This document shows, in pieces, positions 16,655-25,238 of a stretch of 64,000 bases of DNA (position 1 is the stretch's first letter; each line of letters opens with the position of its first letter). The notes under the pieces are model-generated. The model had not been told where the DNA came from, ran no database searches, and was given only the letters and a program-made list of their open reading frames with translations. The stretch covers positions 1-64,000 of the forward strand of contig CALRDN010000005.1 of NCBI GenBank assembly GCA_943354965.1, given 5' to 3'. Origin of the DNA: Candidatus Peribacteria bacterium (GTDB taxonomy: Bacteria; Patescibacteriota; Gracilibacteria; UBA1369; UBA12463). The translations under genes were made by a program, and so were the position numbers.

Positions 16655-17743
16655 ATGAAATTCACCACGTCCGATATCGCGTATATGGAACTTGCCCTTT
16701 CTCTTGCCGCAAAAGGCTTTGGGAAGACCCAGCCAAATCCGGTGGTGGGATGTGTGATCGTAAAAAATGGAAAGATCATTGGTCAGGGATATCATCAGAA
16801 GTGTGGAGGTGCACATGCAGAGGTGATCGCGCTCAAGAATTGCAAAACGAATCCTAAAGGTGCGACCGTTTATGTGACACTGGATCCGTGCAACCACGTT
16901 GGAAAAACCGGAAAATGTACGGAGGCGCTTATACAAGCCGGCGTGAAACACGTTATTTCCGCTACAGATGATCCACATGACAAAAAACATGAGGGGGAAA
17001 AATTACTTAAAAAAAATGGGATATCCTTCCAGAGAGGATTACTTAATGAAGAATCAAAATTACTTCTTCAGCCCTATTTGAAATGGGTGAGTAAGAAACT
17101 CCCCTATGTCATCCTAAAAGTGGCGACAACGCTCGATGGCAAAATTGCCACGGCAAACGGCGTCTCACGTGGAATCACCTCTGAGGCTTCTGCGAAAGAA
17201 GTCCACCGCTTACGTGCCAACGTCGACGCGATCCTGACCGGCTCCGGCACCGCCATCACCGACAATCCCCACTTGGGCGTCAGACATGTAAAAGGCAGTG
17301 ATCCTTTACGAATATTACTCGACAGCTCACTCTCTACCCCTGCCAACTCCCTGATGTTCCGTGACGAGAACTGTATTATTTATACCACCTCTCAAGCTCC
17401 AAAAACCCACATCCAGACTCTTGAATCGAAAGGTATTGAGGTGATGAATATGGGAGATTCTATCGAACTCTTACCTGTTTTGAAAGATTTATTCGCGCGA
17501 GGAGTTTATTTGTTGATGATCGAGGCCGGCTCGAGTGTGATGACAAGCTTTTTGAACGAAGGACTTGCGGACAAATATGTTCAATTTATCGCCCCGAAGT
17601 TACTGGGCGGTGAGGACTCTTTGACCGGGTTTGAGGGTGAAAATCCGGTTGATTTCTCGAGCGTTAAAGAGTTGAAAAACGTTGAATGGAAGCGGTTTGA
17701 AGAGGATATGAGGGTGGAGGGGGTTTACACGATATATTCCTGA
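16655..17743 (+). CDS. ribD: Bifunctional riboflavin deaminase-reductase
   Basis: A 362-residue RibD. The N-terminal deaminase domain has the zinc motifs GAHAEV and PCNHVGKTGKC; the reductase domain starts near residue 145 (LPYVILKVATTLDGKIA) with an NADPH-binding segment DAILTGSGTAITDNP. It performs the second and third steps of the pyrimidine branch of riboflavin synthesis. Its TGA stop shows the standard code. It overlaps the convergent toxin-like gene by 19 nt. Riboflavin synthase and lumazine synthase do not follow here. Confidence 0.94.
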   Translation: MKFTTSDIAYMELALSLAAKGFGKTQPNPVVGCVIVKNGKIIGQGYHQKCGGAHAEVIALKNCKTNPKGATVYVTLDPCNHVGKTGKCTEALIQAGVKHVISATDDPHDKKHEGEKLLKKNGISFQRGLLNEESKLLLQPYLKWVSKKLPYVILKVATTLDGKIATANGVSRGITSEASAKEVHRLRANVDAILTGSGTAITDNPHLGVRHVKGSDPLRILLDSSLSTPANSLMFRDENCIIYTTSQAPKTHIQTLESKGIEVMNMGDSIELLPVLKDLFARGVYLLMIEAGSSVMTSFLNEGLADKYVQFIAPKLLGGEDSLTGFEGENPVDFSSVKELKNVEWKRFEEDMRVEGVYTIYS

Positions 17744-18105
17744 TAGCTACCGCTTTCAATATCCTTCATGATTGCATCGATATTCTTATCAAGTATTTTT
17801 TTGAATTTTGGATTCTTGATGGTCATGTTGGAGCCAATATGTTTGTCGTTTTTCATTCGAATCATGACAAGCGCGGATTTGCAATTTCCAATTGTTAACA
17901 AAAATATAGCTCTTCCTGCGCCTGCCTTGCTTGTCAGATAAAGCTTCCTCAGAGATGTTGATGAAATCTTGTGCGAACTTTTGATATTTTCGCCTAGGCC
18001 TTCGAGTGATTTCTTGGCTGCGATTTTTATCGCTTCGAGTGGGAAGTTGTCCTCTAGTGGCTCGAATTCGTTCTTCTTAACCGATAACGTAATGATAAGC
18101 TGCAT
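17725..18105 (-). CDS. Probable toxin of a type II toxin-antitoxin pair
   Basis: A 126-residue basic protein. The segment LRKLYLTSKAGAGRAIFLL followed by MIRMKNDKHIGSNMTIKNP resembles RelE/ParE-fold proteins, but no catalytic residues can be assigned with confidence. It starts 6 nt after the ribbon-helix-helix antitoxin gene and overlaps ribD at its end. The gene order (antitoxin first), the spacing and the operator at the promoter support a toxin-antitoxin operon. RelE-type mRNA interferase activity is the working guess. Confidence 0.6.
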   Translation of the reverse strand: MQLIITLSVKKNEFEPLEDNFPLEAIKIAAKKSLEGLGENIKSSHKISSTSLRKLYLTSKAGAGRAIFLLTIGNCKSALVMIRMKNDKHIGSNMTIKNPKFKKILDKNIDAIMKDIESGSYQEYIV

Positions 18106-18111
18106 TGGTGT

Positions 18112-18327
18112 CTACCTAGAGAGTAATTTTCCGATTTTATCCATTTTCTTTTGGATTGCCGGGGTGACAGCAATTGTTTCTGCTTTACCAACGGTGAAAC
18201 TTTTGGCTTCGATGAAGTTTTTCAATGCGCTTTTGAGTACGAGCGTAAGAGGAATTCCCATTTTTTCTGCCTGATAGAAGGCCTTTTTCTTTAGGGTTTC
18301 GTCTATGCGAATAGTGAGGGTGGTCAT
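18112..18327 (-). CDS. RelB/DinJ-like ribbon-helix-helix antitoxin
   Basis: A 71-residue protein. The N-terminus MTTLTIRIDETLKKKAFYQA is a typical ribbon-helix-helix strand and helix of RelB/DinJ antitoxins, which bind their own operator and neutralise the toxin. The frame extends upstream to 18378, but that stretch includes the -10 hexamer and lies before the predicted transcription start, so the ATG at 18325-18327 is chosen. No strong Shine-Dalgarno sequence is visible. Confidence 0.72.
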   Translation of the reverse strand: MTTLTIRIDETLKKKAFYQAEKMGIPLTLVLKSALKNFIEAKSFTVGKAETIAVTPAIQKKMDKIGKLLSR

Positions 18328-18360
18328 ATGATATAATGGTAATATAATGTTGTTGATTAT

Positions 18361-18389
18361 ATTATACTGCACTAACACTGTTAGTGCAA
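18361..18389 (-). promoter_or_regulatory. Promoter and operator of the toxin-antitoxin operon
   Basis: On the minus strand TTGCAC and TATAAT are 17 nt apart. A perfect inverted repeat, GCACTAAC with a three-base spacer and GTTAGTGC (18369-18387), fills the spacer and reaches the -35 hexamer. A repressor bound there would block RNA polymerase, as expected for autoregulation by a RelB-like antitoxin. Confidence 0.65.
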
Positions 18390-18420
18390 TGTAAAATTCA
18401 TGGAAACTTCTTCAAATTCA

Positions 18421-18801
18421 CTATTCCATTCTCTCTAGAATATCTATTACATATTCATGCATGCGAATAAGCGATTTTTGAATAGACAGCATATATTCTT
18501 GGGCTTTTTTCAATACTAATTCGTCGTCACATTCTCCGAAACAGATCATGGCAACGTATCCCTTGTCATCACCTTGATAATATGAATTTTCAATAAGCTC
18601 CTGTACTCCTGGATCATATTTAAAATAAAGTTTGGCTTTTTCAATAATTTCTCGCGTAAGAGGATTGATGGATACCTCAATAAGAAGAATATTTTCCGAT
18701 ATCTCATCGTCAAAAATTTTACTCTCAAATACCAATCGAGCCCGAGAATGTGGGCCATTCTCTCCCCAAAGCCTATCCCGTTGTTTGTCGGATAATTTCA
18801 T
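18421..18801 (-). CDS. Hypothetical protein
   Basis: A 126-residue acidic protein starting MKLSDKQRDRLWGENGPHSRARLVFESK. I do not recognise a family. It has no signal peptide or membrane segment; the middle contains two cysteines (CFGECDDE). It follows the BRO-type antirepressor gene on the same strand by about 17 nt, so the two are likely co-transcribed. The frame continues five codons upstream to a TTG, but the ATG at 18801 is more likely. Confidence 0.55.
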   Translation of the reverse strand: MKLSDKQRDRLWGENGPHSRARLVFESKIFDDEISENILLIEVSINPLTREIIEKAKLYFKYDPGVQELIENSYYQGDDKGYVAMICFGECDDELVLKKAQEYMLSIQKSLIRMHEYVIDILERME

Positions 18802-18817
18802 GGAATTATGTATCAAG

Positions 18818-19624
18818 TCACCCGATTGTTCTTTCCGGGATGATTATCGGATTACCCGTTTCCTTCTCAATAGCTTTCCGCGTATTGCCAGCGATTGTGC
18901 CACCTTGTCTCGCGACTGATTTATTTTGAGGAAATGTTTTTGGCTTTTTAATTTTGGAAATTTCAGTTGTTGTGGCCTCGGCCAGCATATTAAGCACAAG
19001 CTCCAAATTCGTCATATTGTCCCGAAGACTTTCCTTTTTGAGATTTTTGTAATCCTTGTATTCGCGAACGGTTTTGCCTACCCACGCCTTGGTAATCTCA
19101 TCTGTCAAAATGGCATATTCCAGACCTTCCTTCATGCCTCTCGTCTGCCATTCATCTGTCAGATCTTTTCGTACTTCAATAGTCTTTAATCGCTGATTAA
19201 TCCATTCTTTCGGATATCCTTTCTGCTCATACATTCGCATGGCACGATCAATACTGAGCTCAGGATCTTCCATTTCCTCAATTCGCTCATAACCAACGCT
19301 GGCAAGCCATACTTTAAGAGGTTCCGCCTTCGGAGAAGGGACTGACTGGATAAGGCGTAATATGTTTTCGGTTGTTAGGCAATCGGTCGCATATTTCTTG
19401 CCGTCTGAAGCCAATAATTTCAGTTGTACGATTTTATCGTACAACTGACTTCCTTCACTTTTTACCTTTATTTTAAGGTCGCTCCAATATCGTTTCGATG
19501 AAGTTGAATCTGTTAAAACTTCAATAACATCGATAACAGAAAAATACCAAAGTTCTCCCACCGCATCCCAATGCCGGCGAACATGCTTTTGATTAAACAA
19601 TATAATTGAATGATCTTTATCCAT
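18818..19624 (-). CDS. BRO-N family antirepressor-like protein
   Basis: A 268-residue protein. The N-terminal region (about 1-110) is a BRO/antirepressor-type domain: KHVRRHWDAVGELWYFSVIDVIEVLT, then RYWSDLK and LIQSVPSPKAEPLKVWLASV. The rest (YPKEWINQRLKTIEVRKDLTDEW, AILTDEITKAW, NMTNLELVLNMLAEATTTEI) matches a stand-alone family found widely in bacteria and linked to phage antirepressors. Its role outside phages is not established. A near-perfect palindrome lies 21 nt upstream and may be its operator. It is a likely mobile or accessory gene. Confidence 0.75.
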   Translation of the reverse strand: MDKDHSIILFNQKHVRRHWDAVGELWYFSVIDVIEVLTDSTSSKRYWSDLKIKVKSEGSQLYDKIVQLKLLASDGKKYATDCLTTENILRLIQSVPSPKAEPLKVWLASVGYERIEEMEDPELSIDRAMRMYEQKGYPKEWINQRLKTIEVRKDLTDEWQTRGMKEGLEYAILTDEITKAWVGKTVREYKDYKNLKKESLRDNMTNLELVLNMLAEATTTEISKIKKPKTFPQNKSVARQGGTIAGNTRKAIEKETGNPIIIPERTIG

Positions 19625-19644
19625 AACGGAAGCATAGCGAGAAA

Positions 19645-19662
19645 ATATGGTCTATACCATAT
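19645..19662. promoter_or_regulatory. Palindromic operator candidate before the BRO-type gene
   Basis: ATATGGT and ACCATAT are perfect 7-bp arms around CTAT. It lies 21-38 nt upstream of the start at 19624. On the minus strand TATGCT ends 6 nt before the ATG and could be the -10, which would place the palindrome over the -35 region. Binding by the gene's own product is an inference. Confidence 0.4.
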
Positions 19663-19741
19663 AAAATATGCAAAAAGTGTCATCAGTTTCTGACAACAGG
19701 GATAATTTAGATATGAAAAATATTTGGCTTAGTAGATTTTT

Positions 19742-19967
19742 TTACTCTAGTTCTAAAAATATTATAGAAATTATCGCTAACGAAATTCCAATCATTTTGA
19801 AAGGAGTGAGTGTTTCTTTGAAATATAACCAGCTTACAAATGATAGGGTAACAATTGGTAAATAAAATGGTACTGTTGGTAACTACCCATTTTTTCATAA
19901 CAATATCACCTATCGTGAGTATCGATCCTCCGATGAATAGAAGTACAAATGGAAAATAATGTGTCAT
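19742..19967 (-). pseudogene. Broken small multidrug-resistance/EamA-type transporter
   Basis: The minus-strand frame from the ATG at 19967 encodes MTHYFPFVLLFIGGSILTIG then DIVMKKWVV, like the first helix of a small drug/metabolite transporter. After NST the frame loses sense. One base over, the sequence reads LPIVTLSFVSWLYFKETLTP, then FKMIGISLAIISIIFLELE and a stop at 19742, like the last helix of the same family. A one-base frameshift and loss of roughly 30 central residues explain this. The small frame opposite it is antisense to the remnant and has no support. Substrate cannot be inferred. Confidence 0.6.
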
Positions 19968-19982
19968 TAATAATTTTAGATA

Positions 19983-21578
19983 TTAATTCTCCGCCCTATC
20001 CCCCCTTATTTTCCACAGCTGATGATACTTGGGGTATTTGAGGAGCTTCAACGTGAATAAGTAGATCAGGTAGCCGATAATGGAACATCCGACTAAAATA
20101 ATTATACTTCGTAAGCGACCTGGAATGAGCATGGTTTCGAGTGTGGCTTTTGTGAGGAGGACGGAGAGGAGCATAATTATAGAGGCGATGATGATTTGAA
20201 GTTGTTTCTTGAGGTGGAGGAGGGGTCCACCAAGTGACAATTCTGCTGAACCGGTGGTGGTGAAGTCGGAGCGGATGCGGTGAAGGTAGAGGAAGAGTTG
20301 GACGTAGCAGGCGATAGAGAAGGCGGTGACGACGCCGGTGATTTGGTAGTGGAGAGTTATGCCGAGGTAGAGGGACAAGAGGGTGTCGACGGTGAGACCA
20401 GTGATGGATATTTTGACGGGGGTACGGGTGTTTTGTTGGGCGAAGAAGTAGCGGGATAGGAGAGGCATTAGGTTTTGGGCGAGGAGAGACAGGGCGAAGA
20501 TTGCGAGAAGATTTGCGGTGAGGGTGATGTCTTGCTGGGTGAATTGGCCAGCGCCGAGGAGTGTGGTGACGATTTCGGTGCGGAGGACGATGAGGCCGAG
20601 GGTGGCGGGAAGAGTGAAGAGGATGATCTGTTCGATTTTTTCCGAGAGGGTGGTGCGCATGCCGTCGTGATCCCCTGTTGCCATTTGTTGGGCGAAGATG
20701 CCAAAGGCTATTATTGCTGTGGATATGCCGATGATGCCTAGGACGACACTTTGCATGTTGTAGGCGAAGTTGAATGAGGCGATGGAGCCGGTCACGAAGG
20801 TTGAGGCGATGAGGGTGTTAATCACGAGATTAAACTGATTGACTCCCGTGGAGAAAATTCGTGGGATGGCGAGGAGGATGAACTGCTTGATGTCTGGTGA
20901 TCGGAAGTGGAAGTTGGGTTGATATCGATAGCCGAGCTGATAGATGGCCGGGAGTTGTGTGGCGGCGTGGAGGACAGCGCCAATTGCGACGGATATGGCG
21001 ATGGCGTAGACACCGTATTGTTGTGAGAAGAAGAGGGTGCCGATAATGATCGAGAGATTGTAAGCAATCGGCGCGAGGGCGAAGTAGGCGTACTTCTTTG
21101 CGGAGTTCTCGACGCCCTGGAAGATGCTGCTGAGGCCGAAGAATATCGGACTGACGAGCATGATTTGCGTTAGTTGGGTGGTGAGTTTGATTTTCTCTGG
21201 ACTGAAGCCGGGTACGAGAAGAGGAATGAGGAAGGGAGCTGCTATGAGAGTTAATGTGGAAACTATGAGCATCAGGAGGCCGATGCCGGTGAGGGTGGTG
21301 TCGAGGAATTTCCAGGCTTTTTCCTTTTGGTTTTTATGAAGATAGCCGGAAAAGATGGGGACGAAGGCGGCGGAGACGGCGCCGATTATGAGGATCTGGA
21401 AGAGCAAATCGGGTATGCGGAAAGCTGCGTAGTAGGCGTCGAGGTCGAAAATGCCGCCGCCCTGGAGGGCTCCGAAGCGTGAGGCGAAGAGGTGGTCTCG
21501 GACCACGCCGAGGACCCTACTGAGGAGCGAGGAGGCGGCCAGAATCAGAGTTGCCGAGAAAATAGCTTTCTTTGACAT
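19983..21578 (-). CDS. murJ: Lipid II flippase MurJ (MviN)
   Basis: A 531-residue MOP-superfamily membrane protein with about 14 helices. The N-terminus ILAASSLLSRVLGVVRDHLFASRFG carries the conserved MurJ arginine pattern, followed by DAYYAAFRIPDLLF and AFVPIFSGY. MurJ moves the undecaprenyl-linked peptidoglycan precursor to the outer face of the membrane. Together with murC in this window it indicates the cell makes its own peptidoglycan. It is divergent from the membrane/HEAT gene across a 42-nt gap that must hold promoters for both. Confidence 0.93.
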   Translation of the reverse strand: MSKKAIFSATLILAASSLLSRVLGVVRDHLFASRFGALQGGGIFDLDAYYAAFRIPDLLFQILIIGAVSAAFVPIFSGYLHKNQKEKAWKFLDTTLTGIGLLMLIVSTLTLIAAPFLIPLLVPGFSPEKIKLTTQLTQIMLVSPIFFGLSSIFQGVENSAKKYAYFALAPIAYNLSIIIGTLFFSQQYGVYAIAISVAIGAVLHAATQLPAIYQLGYRYQPNFHFRSPDIKQFILLAIPRIFSTGVNQFNLVINTLIASTFVTGSIASFNFAYNMQSVVLGIIGISTAIIAFGIFAQQMATGDHDGMRTTLSEKIEQIILFTLPATLGLIVLRTEIVTTLLGAGQFTQQDITLTANLLAIFALSLLAQNLMPLLSRYFFAQQNTRTPVKISITGLTVDTLLSLYLGITLHYQITGVVTAFSIACYVQLFLYLHRIRSDFTTTGSAELSLGGPLLHLKKQLQIIIASIIMLLSVLLTKATLETMLIPGRLRSIIILVGCSIIGYLIYLFTLKLLKYPKYHQLWKIRGDRAEN

Positions 21579-21585
21579 GGGTTTA

Positions 21586-21614
21586 TTGTGTTTTTAGCTT
21601 TATTATGGTATAAT
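21586..21614 (+). promoter_or_regulatory. Promoter giving a leaderless mRNA
   Basis: TTGTGT and a perfect TATAAT with a 17-nt spacer. The -10 ends 6 nt before the ATG at 21621, so the expected transcript begins at the start codon. A longer frame opening at a TTG (21588) would begin inside the promoter and is rejected. Confidence 0.68.
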
Positions 21615-21620
21615 GGTTTA

Positions 21621-24107
21621 ATGGATAAAACACAAACACAAAACACCCACCTGGAGCGTTCTTGGCTCTATAGATTGATTCGTCTCTATCCGCATGAGGC
21701 TAGTCGAACGTTTATGGTCTGGATTATTCGATTATTGTATCGTTTTGTTTTTGTGGTGAGTTGGACACTGATCGTGGCGCACGTGGCAAGTACGTACCAT
21801 ACTGAGATTGCTTTGCCGGTGTTGTTTTTGGTTCATGCTTTTCTGGTATTGCTCGGAAGCGTGATGTCTTTCTTTCTCTTTACGCGTCTTCCTTTAGAAA
21901 ATATTTTTCTCTATTCGTTGATTGCCGGAGTTTCTATTCTCTTTGGTAGCCAACTACTTGTATTTGATGAAAATATTAAGATTGGAATTCTCCTCTTTGT
22001 AGAATCATTTATTTTGGTTCAGTTGTCGATCAATATCGAGACATTTACCGAGAGATTTTTCACACCTTTTGAGAGTGCTCGTACATTTCCCGTTGTTGAG
22101 TCAGGTGACACTATTGCTATGTTACTGGCGGGATCCTTCCTCTATTTCAACGCTTCGCATCTTTCGATTACGCGTGTTTTGTGGATCGTAGTGGCAGTTC
22201 TTTCGCTTATGATTCCATTCTTTCTTCATTATCATTCGTTTCTACGATCTAATCCTGGGCTTTCTTTGTTCCGTAGGCAGCTCATTGGCGGTGTACATGA
22301 GGAGTTTCAGCCGTCATATGTTACGAAAATTATTACTCGTCATCCATACATTGTTACGTTAATTGGTGTAGTGTTGGCACAGTGGTTCTTCTCGGTCGTG
22401 TTGGAGTATCTTTTTACCTATTCCGTGGCGATGCAGCATGGTGGAAATGGTGAGTTGGTCTCTGCGACATCAGGTGGATTAGAAAATGTTTTGATAAGTG
22501 AGTTTGGTGCTTTGCAGGTTGTGTTCGCTTCCGCTGCGTTGATTTCTAACCTCTTCCTAGCGGGAAGATTTATTTCTAGCCTTGGACTTATTGGAAGTAT
22601 CTTGTTGCATCCCCTTGTTTCGCTATTGAGTTTAGCGGGTATGATCACGAATTTCGGAGCGCTGACGGCTATTGTTGCTAGGGTTAATGCTGAGGTGTCG
22701 GGTGTGATTTATCGTAATTCTTACCAGTCTACGTACTACGTGTTTGATGAGATGGAGAGCCAGTTTACGCGTATTTTTATGGATGGTATTATACGTCCTC
22801 TAGGAGCGCTACTGGGTACATCATTCTTGGTGATTTCTTATTTTCTCGTTCCTCACGGTTCGTACCTTACTTTTGTTCTTACAGGATTATTCATCGTACT
22901 ACTATTCTTTGCATTATCCGCCGTTACATTGCAAAAGCAGTATGTGCGACTGATCGTGCATCAGCTCAAGAAACCCGGCATTGGTCTGGATTTGAAGTTA
23001 AATTTACTTGAGGTATTGTCACATGCTGATTGTGCCCAGAAGTCTGCACTTTTTGATTCTATGTATCATGATTCGAAAGAATCTATTCTTTTAAAGGTAA
23101 AGATGATTGAGATTTTTGCACGTGAGCTTAGTCATTTCCCGGAGGTTATTTCAGGGCTGAGGCATACGGATCCCGCGGTGAGGTTTGCCAGTCTTTCCGC
23201 GTTGCAACGATTTTTTGATGCTCAATATTTTGATACTAATCTCTTATCCCGACGTACGGTAGTGCAGGATTTGATGCATTGCGCTGTTCACGAAACTGAT
23301 CGCAAAATTCGCTTGCTGATGCTCCTTCTCTTGGCTCGATTCAAGGATAAGGAGGTCTTGGACTTCCTCTTGGATCACCTTCAGAACGATCAGGGTGACA
23401 CCTTGAGTACTACTATTATGGCGTGCGATGTATTTAATGATCCTTCTTTCCCTCCTCTACTTGCAGATTTCCTTTACTCGTTGGATCCGAGAGTCTGGGC
23501 TCATGCGGCCGTAATTCTCTCACGTTTTGAAAGTTATCGTGAAGATGTGCATCATTTGCTGAGAGAAAAAATGAAGGATGATTCGCGTTCATCCAGGGTT
23601 GCTGTGGCATTTGTTTTGGCCCAATTATCGGATAACTTTTATGCAGATTATCTCAAGAGTAGACTCGAATATTCGGATGATATTTTGGAAAAGGTTTTTG
23701 TCTCATTTGGATTAGTGGCTCTGGGAGAGCATGAATCCGTTACTACTTTTTCTCATCTTCTTTTCAATCTTGATGTGAGTAGTATGGATGATACCTCTCG
23801 TTATTTATCTCTCGTCCCGAGTTTCATGGATCTCCTTCCTACTGCGAGTCGTTATACTGTTGAGCGATATTTGCAGCAGCATGCGCTTCATCAGCTCCAT
23901 TTGCTCATGCAGAAGATTGAACATAGTTCGCTTGAACGGTTGGACTTGGAACAGTTAAAAAAGTTACGGAATATTTATGGTATCCTGAATGCGACTGAGG
24001 AGATCCTGAAGATTGATGTCGTCATTCGCTCGCAAGATCCATCATTCCGTCCTGAAGCGCAATTTTTCGGAAAGGTTCCATTGATACTTTCGGCTTATCT
24101 ATCCTAA
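21621..24107 (+). CDS. Multi-pass membrane protein with C-terminal HEAT-like repeats
   Basis: An 828-residue protein. Residues about 25-450 contain around eleven hydrophobic helices in an arrangement reminiscent of MFS/nucleotide-translocase proteins; I cannot confirm which. Residues about 470-800 are soluble and helical, with repeat-like units such as VISGLRHTDPAVRFASLSAL and VWAHAAVILSRFESYREDV, typical of HEAT repeats. Membrane/HEAT fusions of this sort are known beside nucleotide transporters, but transport is inference. It ends 3 nt before a SpoIIE-type phosphatase gene, suggesting one signalling unit in which the membrane part senses and the repeats bind partners. Confidence 0.62.
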   Translation: MDKTQTQNTHLERSWLYRLIRLYPHEASRTFMVWIIRLLYRFVFVVSWTLIVAHVASTYHTEIALPVLFLVHAFLVLLGSVMSFFLFTRLPLENIFLYSLIAGVSILFGSQLLVFDENIKIGILLFVESFILVQLSINIETFTERFFTPFESARTFPVVESGDTIAMLLAGSFLYFNASHLSITRVLWIVVAVLSLMIPFFLHYHSFLRSNPGLSLFRRQLIGGVHEEFQPSYVTKIITRHPYIVTLIGVVLAQWFFSVVLEYLFTYSVAMQHGGNGELVSATSGGLENVLISEFGALQVVFASAALISNLFLAGRFISSLGLIGSILLHPLVSLLSLAGMITNFGALTAIVARVNAEVSGVIYRNSYQSTYYVFDEMESQFTRIFMDGIIRPLGALLGTSFLVISYFLVPHGSYLTFVLTGLFIVLLFFALSAVTLQKQYVRLIVHQLKKPGIGLDLKLNLLEVLSHADCAQKSALFDSMYHDSKESILLKVKMIEIFARELSHFPEVISGLRHTDPAVRFASLSALQRFFDAQYFDTNLLSRRTVVQDLMHCAVHETDRKIRLLMLLLLARFKDKEVLDFLLDHLQNDQGDTLSTTIMACDVFNDPSFPPLLADFLYSLDPRVWAHAAVILSRFESYREDVHHLLREKMKDDSRSSRVAVAFVLAQLSDNFYADYLKSRLEYSDDILEKVFVSFGLVALGEHESVTTFSHLLFNLDVSSMDDTSRYLSLVPSFMDLLPTASRYTVERYLQQHALHQLHLLMQKIEHSSLERLDLEQLKKLRNIYGILNATEEILKIDVVIRSQDPSFRPEAQFFGKVPLILSAYLS

Positions 24108-24110
24108 TAT

Positions 24111-25214
24111 ATGTATATGAATTTCCTTCGACGAAGTTTTACCGCCAAAATTATTCTCCTACTCCTAGGAATTGGAGCCGGTGTGAGCGGTATTATTTAT
24201 GTCTTTGGAAAGTATTACCATTTGATATTTGTTCCTCTTGAGTTTATCTATTATGGATTGATTGCAGTTTTTGTTTTATTGGCTTTTGTATTTTGGTTTA
24301 GTGTTTCTCGTCCATTGAAGGGCATTATTATGCAGATGCAAGCGCTTCTCACCGGTAGAGAGTATAAGAAGTTTTTTACCGATAGAATTGATGAGGTGGG
24401 TATCATGGCGCATTTCTTCAATGAGATTACGAGAAGTCTGAATCGTTTTTCCGGCGACGTGGCCGCAGAGAAAAAAATGACCGGTGACTTGGCGGTTGCG
24501 AGTAGGTTACAACGAGATATTCTTCCTTTGGTTGCACCACAGGTTCCCGGATTGGTCGTGGCTATGAAGACGCAGTCAGCTGCAGAAGTTGGTGGCGATA
24601 GTTTTGGATTTGTTCCTGCAAAAGATGTAACCTATTTATATATCGGCGATGCGGCTGGAGACAGTGTGGCTGCCAGTATTTTGATGACGATCGTGAACAC
24701 CCTCGTCACGGTTTATAGCGAGGTTGCTACATCACTTCAGGAAATAGTGTTTCATGTTAATAGACAGCTCAAGCAGAAAATTCATTCGACGCTTTTTATG
24801 ACGATGACTCTTTTGAAATGGGATCCTGGGTTCAAGTCTATGACTTTTGTGGGGGCAGGTCATGAGTATATTCTCACCTATAGCATGAAGACCGGACGAT
24901 GCGAGGCGACACCTTCTGGTGGAATTGCTCTCGGTATGGTTCAGGACAATTCTAAACTTATCAAGGAGCAGACTTTGGCTTTTGAGAATACGGATCTGAT
25001 TGTTCTTTATACTGATGGAGTAATTAGGTGTAAAAATACGGCTGGTGAGGAGTTTGGCTTGAAGCGACTTGACGAGGCAATCACTAAGTATGCCTCGCAG
25101 TACGCTCCTGTACCGACTTTGGATAAGATTATGGCCGATGTAGCTTCATTTATAGCTGGAACGACTCAGTTGGATGATATGACGCTGATTGCTATTCAGA
25201 GGGTTGATGGCTAA
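24111..25214 (+). CDS. Membrane-bound SpoIIE/RsbU-type PP2C phosphatase with HAMP domain
   Basis: A 367-residue protein: two N-terminal helices (about 12-30 and 40-65), a HAMP-like linker (SRPLKGIIMQMQALLTG to about 115) and a PP2C/SpoIIE domain. Metal-site motifs are visible: AEVGGDSF, IGDAAGDSVAAS, LYTDGV and DDMTLIAI. The usual GHG/GHS after GD is replaced by AGDS. Such phosphatases dephosphorylate STAS antagonists of partner-switching circuits. An RsbW-like kinase and a STAS protein lie 11 kb away, so this is their best candidate partner. It follows the membrane/HEAT gene by 3 nt. Confidence 0.83.
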   Translation: MYMNFLRRSFTAKIILLLLGIGAGVSGIIYVFGKYYHLIFVPLEFIYYGLIAVFVLLAFVFWFSVSRPLKGIIMQMQALLTGREYKKFFTDRIDEVGIMAHFFNEITRSLNRFSGDVAAEKKMTGDLAVASRLQRDILPLVAPQVPGLVVAMKTQSAAEVGGDSFGFVPAKDVTYLYIGDAAGDSVAASILMTIVNTLVTVYSEVATSLQEIVFHVNRQLKQKIHSTLFMTMTLLKWDPGFKSMTFVGAGHEYILTYSMKTGRCEATPSGGIALGMVQDNSKLIKEQTLAFENTDLIVLYTDGVIRCKNTAGEEFGLKRLDEAITKYASQYAPVPTLDKIMADVASFIAGTTQLDDMTLIAIQRVDG

Positions 25215-25232
25215 TGGAGTTTCCTGTAGGAT
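25204..25232 (+). promoter_or_regulatory. Promoter giving a leaderless queA mRNA
   Basis: TTGATG and TAGGAT with a 17-nt spacer; the -10 ends 6 nt before the ATG at 25239. The -35 lies inside the last codons of the phosphatase gene, so queA has its own promoter besides possible read-through. Confidence 0.55.
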
Positions 25233-25238
25233 TCCGCC

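Noticed and set aside
19668-19865. Plus-strand frame of 65 codons opposite the transporter remnant
   Set aside because: It is antisense to readable transporter sequence and has no family or translation signal.
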